Assembly (NCBI GenBank): GCA_027257055.1
Contig: JAPVLO010000138.1
Span: forward strand, 1,178,001-1,242,000
Length of the DNA stretch: 64,000 nucleotides
Origin: Cephalopachus bancanus
Taxonomy: Eukaryota; Chordata; Mammalia; Primates; Tarsiidae
Direction: 5' to 3'
The position numbers and the translations under genes are program-made. Shown one piece after another: positions 23,242 to 34,403 of this stretch; the first letter of the stretch is position 1, and the number at the start of each line of letters is the position of its first letter. The notes below the pieces were generated by a model that was not told the origin of the DNA, made no database searches, and saw only the letters and a list, made by a program, of their open reading frames with translations.

Positions 23242-23735
23242 TTTACCCTCAAATATGGCTTTTTGCCACAGGGGCTCTCTCACCTTCTGCCTCCCCTTAG
23301 TCACAGAGAAGCTGCTTCCCCTCCCTGCTATCTCGTTATCTATTGCAAGAAAGAAGAGCAAGATGTGACCACATCTGAGCAAGCCTTACAGAGTAACGCT
23401 GGTCTCTCCGTTTCATCCAACTTCCACAGAGAATGATTTCCAAGTCATTCTGTTTCCTGCATCCGCTGATTCTCCCTATAAATCCTTTGCTGGCCCTCAG
23501 TAAAATCCCTCTTCCTCCCCATCTCATAACCTGTCTTACCCGAATGCAAGCCCCCATGCTTTCTGTAACCCCATGCTTTCTATAACTCATTGGGAACTGG
23601 GGTCTTCCTTCTGAAGGCTCACGTGTACACACATTAAATAAAATGTGTATGTCTTTTCACCTATTAGTCAATACTACCCCTTGCCAGTAATTTTTTTCAG
23701 TGACCCTTTAGGGAACCAACGGCCACAGGATATCG
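23242..23735 (+). mobile_element. ERV1-type LTR, plus strand, of a head-to-head pair
   Basis: It starts with 'atttaccctcaaatatggct' and runs to 'tttcagtgaccctttaggga'. A poly(A) signal region 'cattaaataaaatgtgtatg' lies at about 23630-23650, with R/U5-like sequence after it. It is the same family as the minus LTR that abuts it 5' to 5'. Confidence 0.6.
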
Positions 23736-23890
23736 TTTTCTGAGCCCCACCAAGCCTCAGAAAAATGTCTCTTTTCCTTCTCTCTTGGAGAAGCTGGGAG
23801 TTAGAGGTAACAGAAGACTGAGCTCAATCCTCTATGTATGATTTCATTTGGTCAACTTTTTCCATGGTGAAAGGTGCAGAGAACAGTCAG
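23736..23890. other. Short unassigned interval
   Basis: Sequence between LTRs. It may include the first bases of internal ERV sequence, but no primer-binding site could be recognised with confidence. Confidence 0.3.
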
Positions 23891-24430
23891 AAGGGCGTCC
23901 CCAAGATGGCGCTGCCTCCCAAAGACAACAAAGGCCCTAAGCGGCCTTTCCTGCCCGCGCGAAACTTAAACCTGTGCTCAAACAACCTCTCCCTATAGGA
24001 ATACTACCTCACAGTCTCCTCCAACAAAACCCAAGCACGGCACTGGCCAGCCCCTGCAAGGTCCATTAATATACCCCTCTCCCCGCATAGCTCTCTCTCT
24101 GTCTTGCTTTCTCTCTCTGTCCCTGCCACTCTCTTGCCCTCTCTCTCTCTCTCTCTCTCTCTCTCCTTCTCTCTTACGCTCTCTCTTTCACTCTCTCTCG
24201 CCCTCTCTCCCTCTCTCTCTCTTTCTCTCTCTGTCCCCACCACTCTCTTGCTGGCTCTCTCACTCTCTCTCTCCTTCCCTCTCTCTCTCTCTCTCTCTCT
24301 CTCGGTCTCTCTCTCTCTCTCTCGCCCTTCCTCAGTTACAGTCCCTTCGTGTAACTGCCCCTTTAATAAATCTCTTGGTTCAGACCGGGTGTGGAGTCGT
24401 TACTGGTGCCAAACTTCTTTCACATGGCCC
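23891..24430 (+). mobile_element. LTR-like element with an internal CT-rich tract
   Basis: 'ccccaagatggcgctgcctc' is an LTR-style promoter segment. A 250-bp CT-rich region follows, then 'gcccctttaataaatctctt' with AATAAA at about 24364, then a GT-containing stretch. This order (U3, R, poly(A) signal, U5) is that of a retroviral LTR. Family not recognised. Confidence 0.5.
24083..24332. repeat. CT-rich low-complexity tract
   Basis: Long runs of CT with scattered G, C and A interruptions. It produces the open frames of Ser/Leu-rich or Arg/Glu-rich peptides seen on both strands, which are not genes. Confidence 0.9.
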
Positions 24431-24608
24431 ATCTCACATGCAGCGGGTAAGGAGGTGACGGGCTTTCAGTCCACATCCATGCTCTGTTCCCCAAAGCTTC
24501 CGTCTAATTAATGAACACGTTAATGTCTAAACCCTGAAAATGGTTCATTTTTCCAGAGAGAGAGAGAACTTCGCTCAGCAGTTTAAAGTGAATATTAAAG
24601 TGCGCATC

Positions 24609-25190
24609 TGTTGCACCTTGTTAGGCTGGTGGGCCAGTCCTGTGAGAATAAAGCAGAGCTTTGTGACAGGCAACTAAAAAGGTTTATTCGCTTTCAAGAG
24701 AGAAAGAGAACCAATACTGCGAGTAGTGTGGTGTTAGAGGTAGCTGGACTATTTAAGGCTTCTTTAAGGAAGGGAGAAGAATGTCTTCAGCAACTGCATT
24801 CTTTGACTTCTGATAACACAGGTATAGTTGCCAAGACAACACATCTCATGACTTTGGGTGGCCCGGTGGTCTGTGTCACGTTGGTCACGAAGGACTGATC
24901 ACAATGGATTAGGTCAGCTTGGCACTTTATGGCAGGAAGACCAATACTTCGGGTGAAAGTATAGTTAGTACAAAGCGTGCTTGGGGGATTACAAGACAAT
25001 TTTCAGTAGCTACCTCTGGAAAACCGGCTTTGTTTCTTGTTTAATGATTGTAATGTGGGTTGATGTAAGCTGCTGAAAAGACGTGACAAAGTCAAGCAAT
25101 GTTAACATGGCTACCACTCTACCCAAAGTTACTCCATTTTGGCTTTTCACCACTTCACAGCCCCTTATTACCCCATTGCAGGGTTCTTCA
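24609..25190 (-). mobile_element. Solo LTR, ERV1-like, minus strand
   Basis: Minus strand: begins TGAAGAACCCTGCAATGG and ends GGTGCAACA, giving TG...CA termini and 582 bp. A TATA-like 'ccttaaatagtcc' precedes 'gcgaataaacctttttagtt', a canonical AATAAA signal at about 24687-24682. No internal region or second LTR is attached. Flanking target duplication is not clear. Confidence 0.65.
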
Positions 25191-25795
25191 TCCCCCCTAC
25201 TTTCTTTCTGTGTTCTGATGGAAAATCAGAGTATTTGATTGCTCTGTGACCCAGCCAGCTACAAGGTTTTCCCAGCAGGCTTGAACCCAAAGCAGGGCCT
25301 TGAACATTCCCAGGCACTGATAGAGTATCTAGGTTGACTACAAAGAAAACTTTCTCTGGTCCTGAGCTGAATTCCTTCACCCTTCTTATAAACTCCATGC
25401 CCTGGTCCCTCACTGCGGACTGACCCAGGTAAAGCATCCATTTTCTCTTGCTGTCCTAGAAGATTGCTACAGCCCACTCTACATACAGACCCCCTAATAC
25501 ACTTTTAAACTGAGATCACTCTGCTGTTTAGTGCTTCTTTGAAATTCCAGCTGACCCCATGTTGGGACCCTTTGGGGCACTCCCTTTTGGGCATTTCCCT
25601 GCTGCTGAGTTTGGGGCCACTCCGGCCAGGAGTTTGGAGACACAGGGCAGCCATTTTATCCTAAAGACGGCAGTACCTTAAGATTTTACAAGCTCTGAAT
25701 TTTGTTCACTTGTAATCTCTGGCTTATAATGTACATACATGTACACACGTATGTGTGTTTGCGTGTGTGTGTGTGTTCTATCAAAAATCTGCATC
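25191..25795. other. Unassigned, possibly another LTR remnant
   Basis: 'cttcttataaactccatgcc' near 25385 has a TATA-like block in a GC-moderate, promoter-like context, and 'cccctaatacacttttaaac' follows. It may be part of the LTR cluster. A short GT tract lies near 25753-25776. Confidence 0.3.
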
Positions 25796-25811
25796 AAATA
25801 AGAACTTTTCT

Positions 25812-25953
25812 TTAACCGGGGTAGCGGCGTGCATCTGTAGTTCCAGCTACTTGGAAGGATGAGGCGGAAAGATTGCCTGAACCCAGCAGATTGAGGCTGC
25901 AGTGGCCGTGAGCGTGCCACTGCATTCCAGCCTGGGCGACAGAGTGAGACTCC

Positions 25954-26007
<54 letters not shown>
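25812..26007 (+). mobile_element. Free right-arm Alu monomer with an AC-repeat tail
   Basis: It begins 'ttaaccggggtagcggcgtg' and contains a single right arm ('agttccagctacttggaagg' to 'gacagagtgagactccaaca'). The tail is (AC)26. The duplication 'aagaacttttct' / 'aaggacttttct' (25800-25811, 26008-26019) brackets it. The 5' boundary is the same as in the monomer at 3151-3316. Confidence 0.92.
25955..26006. repeat. (AC)26 microsatellite
   Basis: An uninterrupted AC run replaces the A tail of the monomer. Frames encoding Cys-Val or Thr-His repeats across it are not genes. Confidence 0.97.
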
Positions 26008-26009
<2 letters not shown>

Positions 26010-26019
26010 GGACTTTTCT

Positions 26020-26728
26020 GTCTCAAATGCTTTACCCTATTTCCTGACTGTTATTGTTCATTTTTAAGCATCTGTTATCAAGGGAGTGATGCAAGCAGAG
26101 AGGCATTGAACACACAGCAGGTGAACTGTTGATTTGGTTACTCATCTGAAAGGGAGACCGCATGGGGTGGCGTGTACAATGGACACAGTCCTTGCTGTCC
26201 AACATTCAAGGAGTGTGAACCCATGTGTTCCTGTTGAACTCAGTCGCATAATTCTGCGACATTTCACGGTATTTAGAGACGTGTTAAATATCTTTGATTC
26301 AAAGTAGAGGGGGCCTGTCCCTGGAAACAGTGGATGCTGTTTGAGGAGCAATCAGTGTATGACCTAGATTTCAGAGATGTGGGGGCCTCCTGCCATGTAC
26401 AGTCTGTTAACAGTGCCCGCAGGGAAAATACAAACAAGAAAACACCCGAGGTTCAAACGCAGGCACTAAGTTGAGACATTTACATGCCAGATATCTTCAT
26501 TTTAAAAGACCTTTCATGGAAAAGAGTTAGAGGTGAAAGTATTGAAGCCTGACCGGGAGAGGGTCCATTAGCACTTCCAAAGGGACTTCAGCCCTAATGG
26601 AAAGATGAAAACACAGAATTAAATATTCTCGCCAGGATTTCTTAACGGGTCACTGGTCTGTAAGGACACAATCGCATAGGGAAATTTACGTTTACATTCC
26701 CTCCCCCTGTAAGAAGCCAAGAAGAGGC
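26020..26728. other. Unique sequence
   Basis: No gene or named repeat recognised. Confidence 0.45.
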
Positions 26729-26740
26729 AAAAAGAAAAAA

Positions 26741-26820
<80 letters not shown>

Positions 26821-26825
26821 AAAGA
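26729..26825. repeat. (GAAA)n microsatellite
   Basis: More than 20 almost perfect GAAA units on the plus strand. The long antisense frame of FLSF repeats across it is an artefact. Confidence 0.98.
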
Positions 26826-27880
26826 GTTGGTTAAATTTCTGGATGAAATCTACTTTGCCGCTTCTCTGAGGACAAGATGAGGAAGACGACGGTGGGATGT
26901 ATAATAAATCCGGTCCCGCTCCGCCGGCTGGGAGACAATATTGCCATGCTAAGGGTTCTGGGGGCATAATCCCATAATTCAGTGGTTTCACTCCACTGCG
27001 TGTTCCACTTCTTTGCCCACTGAGCTCATTTACAGTCCCAAACAGTTTCTTCCTGTCACTTCCCATTTGTGTCGCCGACGTCCCTGCTTTTTCTTCTCTT
27101 TAGAGACAGGCCCTGTCACAACCCATCTCACTTCTGACTTGTTGTCATCTCTCCTTGAGCTGTTCCAGCCCCTTTCTTCTGCTGTCTCTCTCAGTTGCCG
27201 TCACCTAAAGGTTAATGAGGCAGGCCTTCTCCTGGGTGAAAATGCTCTGTGGGGACTCTCTGTCGTCTGGGAATCGTGACCATCGTCCTTTCCCTGTGTG
27301 GACGGCACGCTTCCGTTTCGGGAGTTGCGTGCCGTTGGGGTTTTTCTTTACTTACGTGGATCAAAATGGTGAAGTGAGCCTTTGAGCAGCCTACGATATC
27401 CAGAGCGCTGCTGCAAATCGCTCCTTCCTGCTTCCCTGGCTGCTGGCTGTAATGATGCTGGTGGTCATCTGTGTGTGCTGTGTGCACGCCTGGGCTGAAG
27501 GTTTGGAAGCTGGCCCTTCATCCTCATCTAGCATGTGTTAAGAAATATGTTCAGAAAGAACCAGCATCATAGACTGGAGCTAGCTTTGCATTTGAGTTTG
27601 AAAACCAAAGTTTCCATAGTCTGATTTGTTCTCTGTTAACCAGGCTTTTAATCAAAGTCATTAAAATCGTCCCTCAGGACCAAGGACACAGGATTGTCGT
27701 TGGTGGTCCATGCTGTCTCTGGAAGTTTGTAGGACTTAACGTAGGGCTATTTCATGTAAGACAGTTCTCCCCGAATCCAGACTGATCAATGATATATTAT
27801 GATTTAAAATTACTAAAGGCATAGTAATTCAAAAGATAGACATGACAGATAAGTGTAACGAAGAAATAAAAGCTCTTTTT
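26826..27880. other. Unique CpG-richer block
   Basis: CpG dinucleotides are clearly denser here (for example near 26885-26925, 27070 and 27300-27335) than in the rest of the window. No repeat is recognised. It contains a perfect 9-bp inverted repeat at 27302-27335. It could be a conserved regulatory element or an old promoter. I see no exon. Confidence 0.45.
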
Positions 27881-27892
27881 AAAAAATGTCTG

Positions 27893-28165
27893 AGGTCGGG
27901 CACGGTGGCTCAAGCCTGTAATCCCAGCACTTTGGGAGGCCGAGGTGAGAGGATTGCCTGAACCCAGGGGTTTGAGACCTCGTCTCTACAATAAATAGAT
28001 AAAAAGAAAATTAGCTGGGAGTCATGGCACGCACCTGTGGTTCCAGCTACTTGGAAGGCTGAGGCAGAAGGTTAGCCTGAGCCCAGCAGGTCGAGGCTGT
28101 GGTGGCCATGAGCATGCCGCTACACTCCAGCCTGGGCAACGGAGTGAGACTTCGACTCAAAGAAC
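27893..28165 (+). mobile_element. Alu dimer, tarsier-type
   Basis: Left arm 'ggtcgggcacggtggctcaa', linker 'ctctacaataaatagataaa', right arm with 'aggctgtggtggccatgagc'. The left arm lacks part of its 3' half. Target duplication 'aaaaatgtctg' / 'aaaaacgtctg' (27882-27892, 28166-28176). Confidence 0.95.
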
Positions 28166-28176
28166 AAAAACGTCTG

Positions 28177-28450
28177 GTGTTTCTGGATAGTCATCATTAA
28201 GTAATTTATGTGCATATGTATGTGTAATATACACACATTTGTAATATAGGTATATAGTATAAAAATGTGTTTTTCAAAATATGTATACTAACATTGTTTA
28301 AGAATGTTATATAGAAATGATATACTAGTTATTATAATTATCTTCTACTATTAATGTTAGGATTCATGAGTGGTTACTCTGCTTATCCAACATTACACTC
28401 AAAACTCAACTATATATATTATTTCATTTGTACAAACATCCAGATATCTT
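28177..28450. other. AT-rich unique sequence
   Basis: No named repeat. Contains short alternating TA/TG stretches. Confidence 0.4.
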
Positions 28451-28451
28451 A

Positions 28452-28700
28452 TTTAAAGCACTGCTGTGGCTCTTGAAGCTGGATTTTCTGGCCTCAACTC
28501 TTGGTTCCTCCACTTGGGAGATATGTTACCTTTGCCAAGTTGCTCAACTTCTCTTTGCCTAAATTTTCTTATCTTAAAATAATAAAGGTAAAATTCAGAT
28601 TTGCCTCTTAAGATTTGTATGAAATTTAAATGTGTTAATATATGTCAAAAACTACGCAAAGAGTCAGTGTTCAGTAAATGTTACGTGATTATCACTTTTA
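28452..28700 (+). mobile_element. MIR SINE
   Basis: 'ccacttgggagatatgttac', 'tttgccaagttgctcaactt', 'cttatcttaaaataataaag' and 'gttcagtaaatgttacgtga' follow the full order of a MIR on the plus strand, including the CORE region. Confidence 0.8.
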
Positions 28701-31500
28701 CTATTACAGCCTCTAAAATAAGTCGAATTAGTTTTCAAGGTTTCATTTATTTATTTTAGCTTCTGCATAAGGGTACGTTATTTCCTTTTCTTTGATATGT
28801 AAAGGCAAGATATACTATTATTATTAATATTAACTCAATGCCATAGATTTGAAAGAGATATTTAATTCTTTTGTTTTTTAGTCTTTCCTTTGTATGTAGA
28901 ACATTTAAATCTCATATAACCCTCCCATATAGTCTCGACAAACTCCTCGCCATCTCTGATTGATAGCAAAATTTTTCATAGGTGATGCTACAGTAATTGT
29001 ACCCTCTGTCGGTAGAGTTTAAGCAGTTATCAAATCGTGATCATCTATGGACCTGCCTGGTAAAACAGAGAACCAGGGCAGACACACTGGAAAGAGATCC
29101 TTACCTCATTGAAAAGATGGCATCGCCACTCACGGTGTTTATGGACAAAGTCTACACTACTGTTATTCTTTAAGTAGGTGTAACTAATTTTGAAAGCTGG
29201 GGTTGTGAAATGTCACGGGGTATCCAGAAAAGATCTGTAATGGAAAGAGGCTGAGAGGAAAAGAATTTCATTTTCCTATAATAGCCTTTGTTTATTCACG
29301 TCTCTACCCCTGCCTTTTCAAATCTCTTTAAAATTAGCCCTGCCAAAAAAGTTAGAGGCCCATGGAAATAGGCTTTTTAATTCTACCTTTTTAGAATTCA
29401 GAGGCTTCAACTGACCCTCCTCAGTATGGTCTTCCTTTTTAACATTAATTACCTTGTTATCTGAGAGATGCAGTAGCTCTTTTCTGTCTGCTTAGGACCA
29501 GTGCCAGCAAATCAACAGTTGGAAGTGAATTACCATGATTGTTTGGGGCTTTAGAAAGCCCTCTCTGCTGTCTGTTCTTCTTACACTCTGGGTAGAGTCA
29601 CTTGGGTATGGTTTCTAATTCAGTATTCCTGTGTCCACTGTCCAGTAAACGTATGTTTATACTGTATGTATATAACCAATTATACTGTGGCTAGGGGCAA
29701 TGTCTCTACTGGATTCTTCACATGCCAATGATCAGAAAACCCAGTGTAGGACTCGTGGGCATGCCCTCAGTCAAGAGGTGAGGGAAAAGATATGTTCCAT
29801 TTGCCTCCATGTTTTGCTCATTCAGACGATTGTTTATGACCACTGGGGTGAGTGGCATCTCACTCTGTGCTCCCCTGTATTGGTGTTTTTACACTTGGCA
29901 GGGACTAGTGCTTACGAGGGAGAATGTTAAGATTCAGAACCATTATAAGGACATAAGAACTCCCCCACTCTATTTAGTTAGTTTGATTATTTTGAATGCA
30001 TCCATTTGTCACTTCAGCTTAAGGCCAGTTTGGCCAATTTGATTAAATTGACGGGTTCTTTCACTGAAGTGACCAGTCAATGCTAACAAATTGGTTGTGT
30101 TTGTAGAAACTCATTAAGTTTTATCTCTGGCATTGTGTCTGCAATAGATATGGAATCAAGAATGTGAGGCAGAGTTTGCTTTTAGCTCTTATTTGGCAAA
30201 CGATGTGGAGAAAGGACTGTGTCTGGAATTTTATAGATTTGAGATGGGAAAAATAACCATTATTGATTTAGGCTACAAGCTCGCCTCCAGGTATTAATTA
30301 TCATCAAAACAATCGTGTTGGTGACTACGCCGTGCTTTCTTGAAAGGTTGTTTTAATCAGCACTTGGTGTTGCTCTCTCCCTACTCTGAGCACCTAGGTA
30401 GTCAATTAATGTGTGACCCGGAGGAAAGTAATGTCTCCAGCAAGTGTCATGCAAATTGTTTCTTGGAAGAGAAGAAACTGCTTTCTTGCCTAGAGGACCA
30501 GGACTGACCATCAACATGATTCCGGTATTTGAGTTTCATTTATTTCAAACTTCTTGTTTGCTCTCCCAAGAGCCGCATATCTTCAAGGCTTCTGCATGTC
30601 AGCTGTGTAATTGTTGTAATAATCGTCTGGTATAAAAGTCAGTAGCTTTCTACTATCCAGCAAAATAATTTTCTGGCATTTTCGTGTTGTGACCAAGCAA
30701 CAGTTTTAGCTACCAGCTACATTAATCACAGGGAATAATTTATAAGAATAAATTAGAGGGAGAGTCTAGCACTCTCTTTCTGTGCTATTTTCATTTGAAA
30801 TGAAATACACTTGTCCCTGTCTGTGCCTGTTGCCTGGCACTGCAAGGCATGTGCTGAGACCACGGAGTACGGGTGAAGCCAGTGGGATGATCCAGGGTGT
30901 GTCTGCTGGGAATCTCTGACCGCAAACAAGGAGAACTGGAACTGACTAATTTAAGCCAAGGGAAATTTCAGGGTCAATCTGTGGAGCTCACATAGATAAT
31001 GGGATGTTACAAAAATAAGGCAGGAAGCAGGGCAGGGTTCAGAGAAAGTTCCAGGTCATAAGAAATCACGGATAGCTCCTTTAGATTGTCATTGCTGGAC
31101 ACATTTGTGTCCAGCTTTTCTGATCTTTTTTTTCAATCGTGTTTAACCACACCATAAGAATCTATCCAAAAAGGAAAAAATTATTCTCCAGCTAGGTATT
31201 GAAATGGTTATAGGAGTAGGAAATGAATGCTGGATAACAAATAGAATGCATGCCCTTTTTATACGCAGATGGGGTAAACTTTTGAAGAAGAGTGCATAGT
31301 TTCAGTGGTATCAACTTTCAAAGGAAGCCTGAGCACTCTGTCATTATGTCGCATAACAACTATTACACAGAAAAAAAAAAATAAAACAAGATGAGTTAAA
31401 GATAGTATGACATCGTTCTTAGCCAGGCTATAGGAGTTTTGCCATTTTCTTTAATGAGTCGAATGTTTAAACTAAAGGGAAAAAGAATGTATGTACTTAT
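28701..31500. other. Repeat-poor unique block (about 2.8 kb)
   Basis: No SINE, L1 or LTR recognised over 2.8 kb. Homeodomain-type cores (TAATTA, ATTAAT) recur, for instance near 30294, 30407 and 30745. Frames up to 77 codons show no supporting features. It may hold conserved non-coding DNA, which I cannot test here. Confidence 0.5.
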
Positions 31501-31504
31501 TTAT

Positions 31505-31781
31505 CTGAGTTGAAGTCTCACTCTGTTGCCCAGGTGGGAGTGCTGCGGTGTGATCATGGCTCACTGCAACCTCGAGTCTGGGCTTGAGCGATCCTTCCAC
31601 CTCAGTCTTCTGCGTAGCTGAGATTACAGGTGTGCACTATGCCTGGCTAATTTTTTAATTTTTTTGGTAGAGATGAGGTCTCGCTGTGTTGCCCAGACTG
31701 GTCTCAGAGTCCTGTGCTCAATCAATCTTCCTACCATAACCAAAGTACTAGGATTACAGGCATGAGCCACCGTGCCTGGCC
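31505..31781 (-). mobile_element. Alu dimer, older AluJ-like
   Basis: 'gtctcactctgttgcccagg', 'gtgatcatggctcactgcaa' and 'ttacaggcatgagccaccgt' are clear. The linker reads 'aattttttaatttttttggt', without the AATAAA-bearing form. Confidence 0.93.
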
Positions 31782-31966
31782 CAGGGGGAAAAAAAAAATT
31801 AATGTAGATTTGCATTAGAAAAAGGATTTCTGTTTCTTTTCCTTTGCTATATTCACTAATACCTAGTATGCTGCCTGGCCCATATAAATATTTTTTTTAA
31901 TATCACCTGCAATAAGGAACCTATTTAGAAATCTTGAGTCCTCATTTTTTATATGCTTGCCTTCTC
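31782..31966. other. Short interval with a possible L2 end
   Basis: 'taatacctagtatgctgcct' and 'ggcccatataaatatt' resemble an L2 3' terminus on the plus strand. Short and weak. Confidence 0.35.
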
Positions 31967-31980
31967 AAAAAATGAAGAAG

Positions 31981-32290
31981 AGGCCGGGCTCGGTGGCTCA
32001 GCCTGTAATCCCGCGTCTTTGGGAGGCTGAGGTGAGTGGATTGCCTGAGCCCGCGGGTTCGAGACCCGCCTGGGCAGCGAGACCTCATCTCTACAATAAA
32101 TCAAAAAATTAGCCGGGCGTGGTAGTGCGCACCTGTAATTCCGGCTACTTGGAAGGCTGAGGTGGAAGGATTGCGGGAGCCCAGCAGTTCGAGGCTGCGG
32201 TGGCCGGGAGCGGCCCCTGCACTCCAGTCTGGGCAACAGAGTGAGACTCCAGCTCAAAAAAACCAAAAAAACAAAACAAAAAACAAAAAA
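31981..32290 (+). mobile_element. Alu dimer, tarsier-type, low divergence
   Basis: Left arm with B-box-like 'gggttcgagacccgcctggg', linker 'ctctacaataaatcaaaaaa', right arm 'gaggctgcggtggccgggag'. The tail is A-rich with C interruptions. Target duplication 'aaaaaatgaagaa' / 'aaaaaatgaaaag' (31967-31979, 32290-32302). Confidence 0.96.
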
Positions 32291-32302
32291 AAAAATGAAA
32301 AG

Positions 32303-33009
32303 AAAGTACCTTGGAATTAAAAAAAGAAAGTTTTAACTGGATTTTACCATGACTCATAATCTTAGTCTAAGGAAAGTAATCTCAGGGCTCATACTTTCTC
32401 GGAAGTTCAACCACTACTAAATCTGGGTTATAAAATGAGAGCAAGACCATTCTGCCATCCATCATCTCCAGGACGTAAGGACGTAAGAGTGTCCTTACGT
32501 CTGCATGTGCTCATCTTTTAAGAGGCATGTGTATAATGCGTGATATTAGCTAACCATGGCATTTGGTAACAAATCTGTCTCTTGAGGTCCTGAACATTCC
32601 ATCTCATTGAGAAGAAAAAAGAACCAAAGTGGATTCTAGCCCAAAGAAGGAGCACATTGACATTGTTAACTGTCAAACAAGATGAACAGGAAACTGCCTG
32701 CTCCTGTTGTAGTATTAGCGTGGACCACCAGGAGAATGCCACAAGTACCAAGCCTCGACTGATCTTAGGCAAGACTGTGGGGATATGATAAGGAGGCTGG
32801 CACAAGAGAAACAGAGGACTCCAGGACTCCAGGGCTCAACTTAGGCTACTGGGCAGATGGTAGAGCTATTTGCTAAGACGGTGACTCAAACCGAAAACAG
32901 AAACAAAACAAAACACAGATGGTGACTACAAGAGGGAGAGCAGGTTTGGGGAAGAAGCAGCTGACTCCCACTCAAGGTCTCTCAATCAGAGTCTCCCAGA
33001 GGGATCATC
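32303..33009. other. Unique sequence with a perfect inverted repeat
   Basis: No named repeat or gene. An 11-bp perfect palindromic stem lies at 32472-32501. A 9-bp direct repeat 'ccaggactc' occurs near 32820. Confidence 0.45.
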
Positions 33010-33010
33010 C

Positions 33011-33327
33011 TTTCCTTTCTTTTCTTTTCTTTTATTATTAGTCTCACTCTGTTGCCCAGGTTGGAGTGCCATGGCACAGTCATGGCTCACCACAGCACGG
33101 ACCTCTTAAACTTAGGCAATCCTTCCGCCTTATCTTCCTGAGTCGCTGGAGCTACAGGTGCATGCTACCATACCCTACTAATTTTTCAATTTTTTTTTTT
33201 TTTGGTAGAGATGAGGTCTTGCTGTATTGTCCAGGCTGGTCTCAAACCACTGGGCTCAATTGATCATCCTGCCTCATTCAGTCTCTCAAAGTGCTGGGAT
33301 TACAGGAGTGAGCCACCAGCACCTGGT
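33011..33327 (-). mobile_element. Alu dimer, older AluJ-like
   Basis: TTTC-rich tail 33011-33039, right arm 'gtctcactctgttgcccagg', linker with a T14 run, left arm ending 'gagtgagccaccagcacctg'. Confidence 0.93.
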
Positions 33328-34403
33328 CTTATTCTACTGTTCTACTTGTAATAAGCTCCCTTAATAACGAATCATCGTCAAGGGTTCTGGCTTCTCTGAC
33401 AAATTCTGATTTTATCTTGTGTCTTGTTTTCATTTATTGCTGCTTGAAGTCCTAAATATTCTGCATTTCTGCTGGGGTTTGTCCTATTTTCTGTTCAGGG
33501 TGAGGTGTCGCTAGTGAAGCGGGTCTCACCACAGCCCCTGTGCTTTCTGCACTGCGGTGGCTTCTTCCTCACTCTAGGGGAGCACAGTGTCCTAGTTTAG
33601 AATTCACATATTTAATGATACATTTTGGCAGTTTGGCATCATATTTTTTGTATTCAGGTATAAAATTACTCACAAATAAATTCTTAGCCAGCTCTGAAAA
33701 AGTCTGCTAGTATTAAAACCAATGTAATTAGAAAAATATAAGATTTGTTGAAAAAGAATAGACAACTAAAATCTGAGGCTTCATTTTCCAAACAAATTCT
33801 ACAGTCAACATGGTTGTAAAAACAATATTTTGTTTTCAACATAAATAAATTCTTATCGTAGTTCTTTTCTTTTCTGTTTTTCCCTCCCTTTTCTAGTTCT
33901 GAATCAATCACCAATGCCTGTAAGGCACACTTTGCCTCAAAAACAAAGATAAGTTCATTCATCCTTTACTATATTCCTTAAAATTAATTTTTTTTCAAAG
34001 TGAGGCCTCAGTAACCTATTTATAAATGGAAATATTTGTTTCAGATACCACAAATCACCACAGAGGTGTAATGTTGCAATACTGATTGGTTATTCTCATG
34101 TCTGTCTGCTGAATTAAGAATGTATCTAATCTATCAACTAGTGTTTATTGAGTTTCTACATACCCAACACTGAACTAGATACTGTGGAAGAATCAATAAA
34201 GAATTCAGTCTTAACTATGGTCTTTGAATGAGTCACAAGTCTCCACTTGCTGGATCTTTCAACCAAGTACTCTTCATTAGTAGAAAGTTTTTCCAGTGGT
34301 GGCATGGGTTGTAGGGTCTGAGTTTTCTTCATCTCCATCCTAAGTTATTTTTATTAGAGTTAAAATTGGTTATTTCATGCTAAGGGATAAAGAATGAGGT
34401 CTT
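33328..34403. other. Unique sequence with an L2-like piece
   Basis: 'tagtgtttattgagtttcta' to 'gaagaatcaataaagaattc' (about 34138-34205) resembles an L2 segment read from the minus strand. The rest is unassigned. Confidence 0.45.

Noticed and set aside
23630..23650. Possible third short TINE-like insertion at an AATAAA-type signal
   Set aside because: No poly(A) tail follows and U5-like sequence continues, so it is an LTR in place, not a retroposed R region.
24104..24511. 135-codon Ser/Leu-rich plus frame
   Set aside because: Translation of a CT-rich tract inside an LTR-like element.
26692..27066. 124-codon minus frame with FLSF repeats
   Set aside because: Translation of the GAAA microsatellite on the opposite strand.
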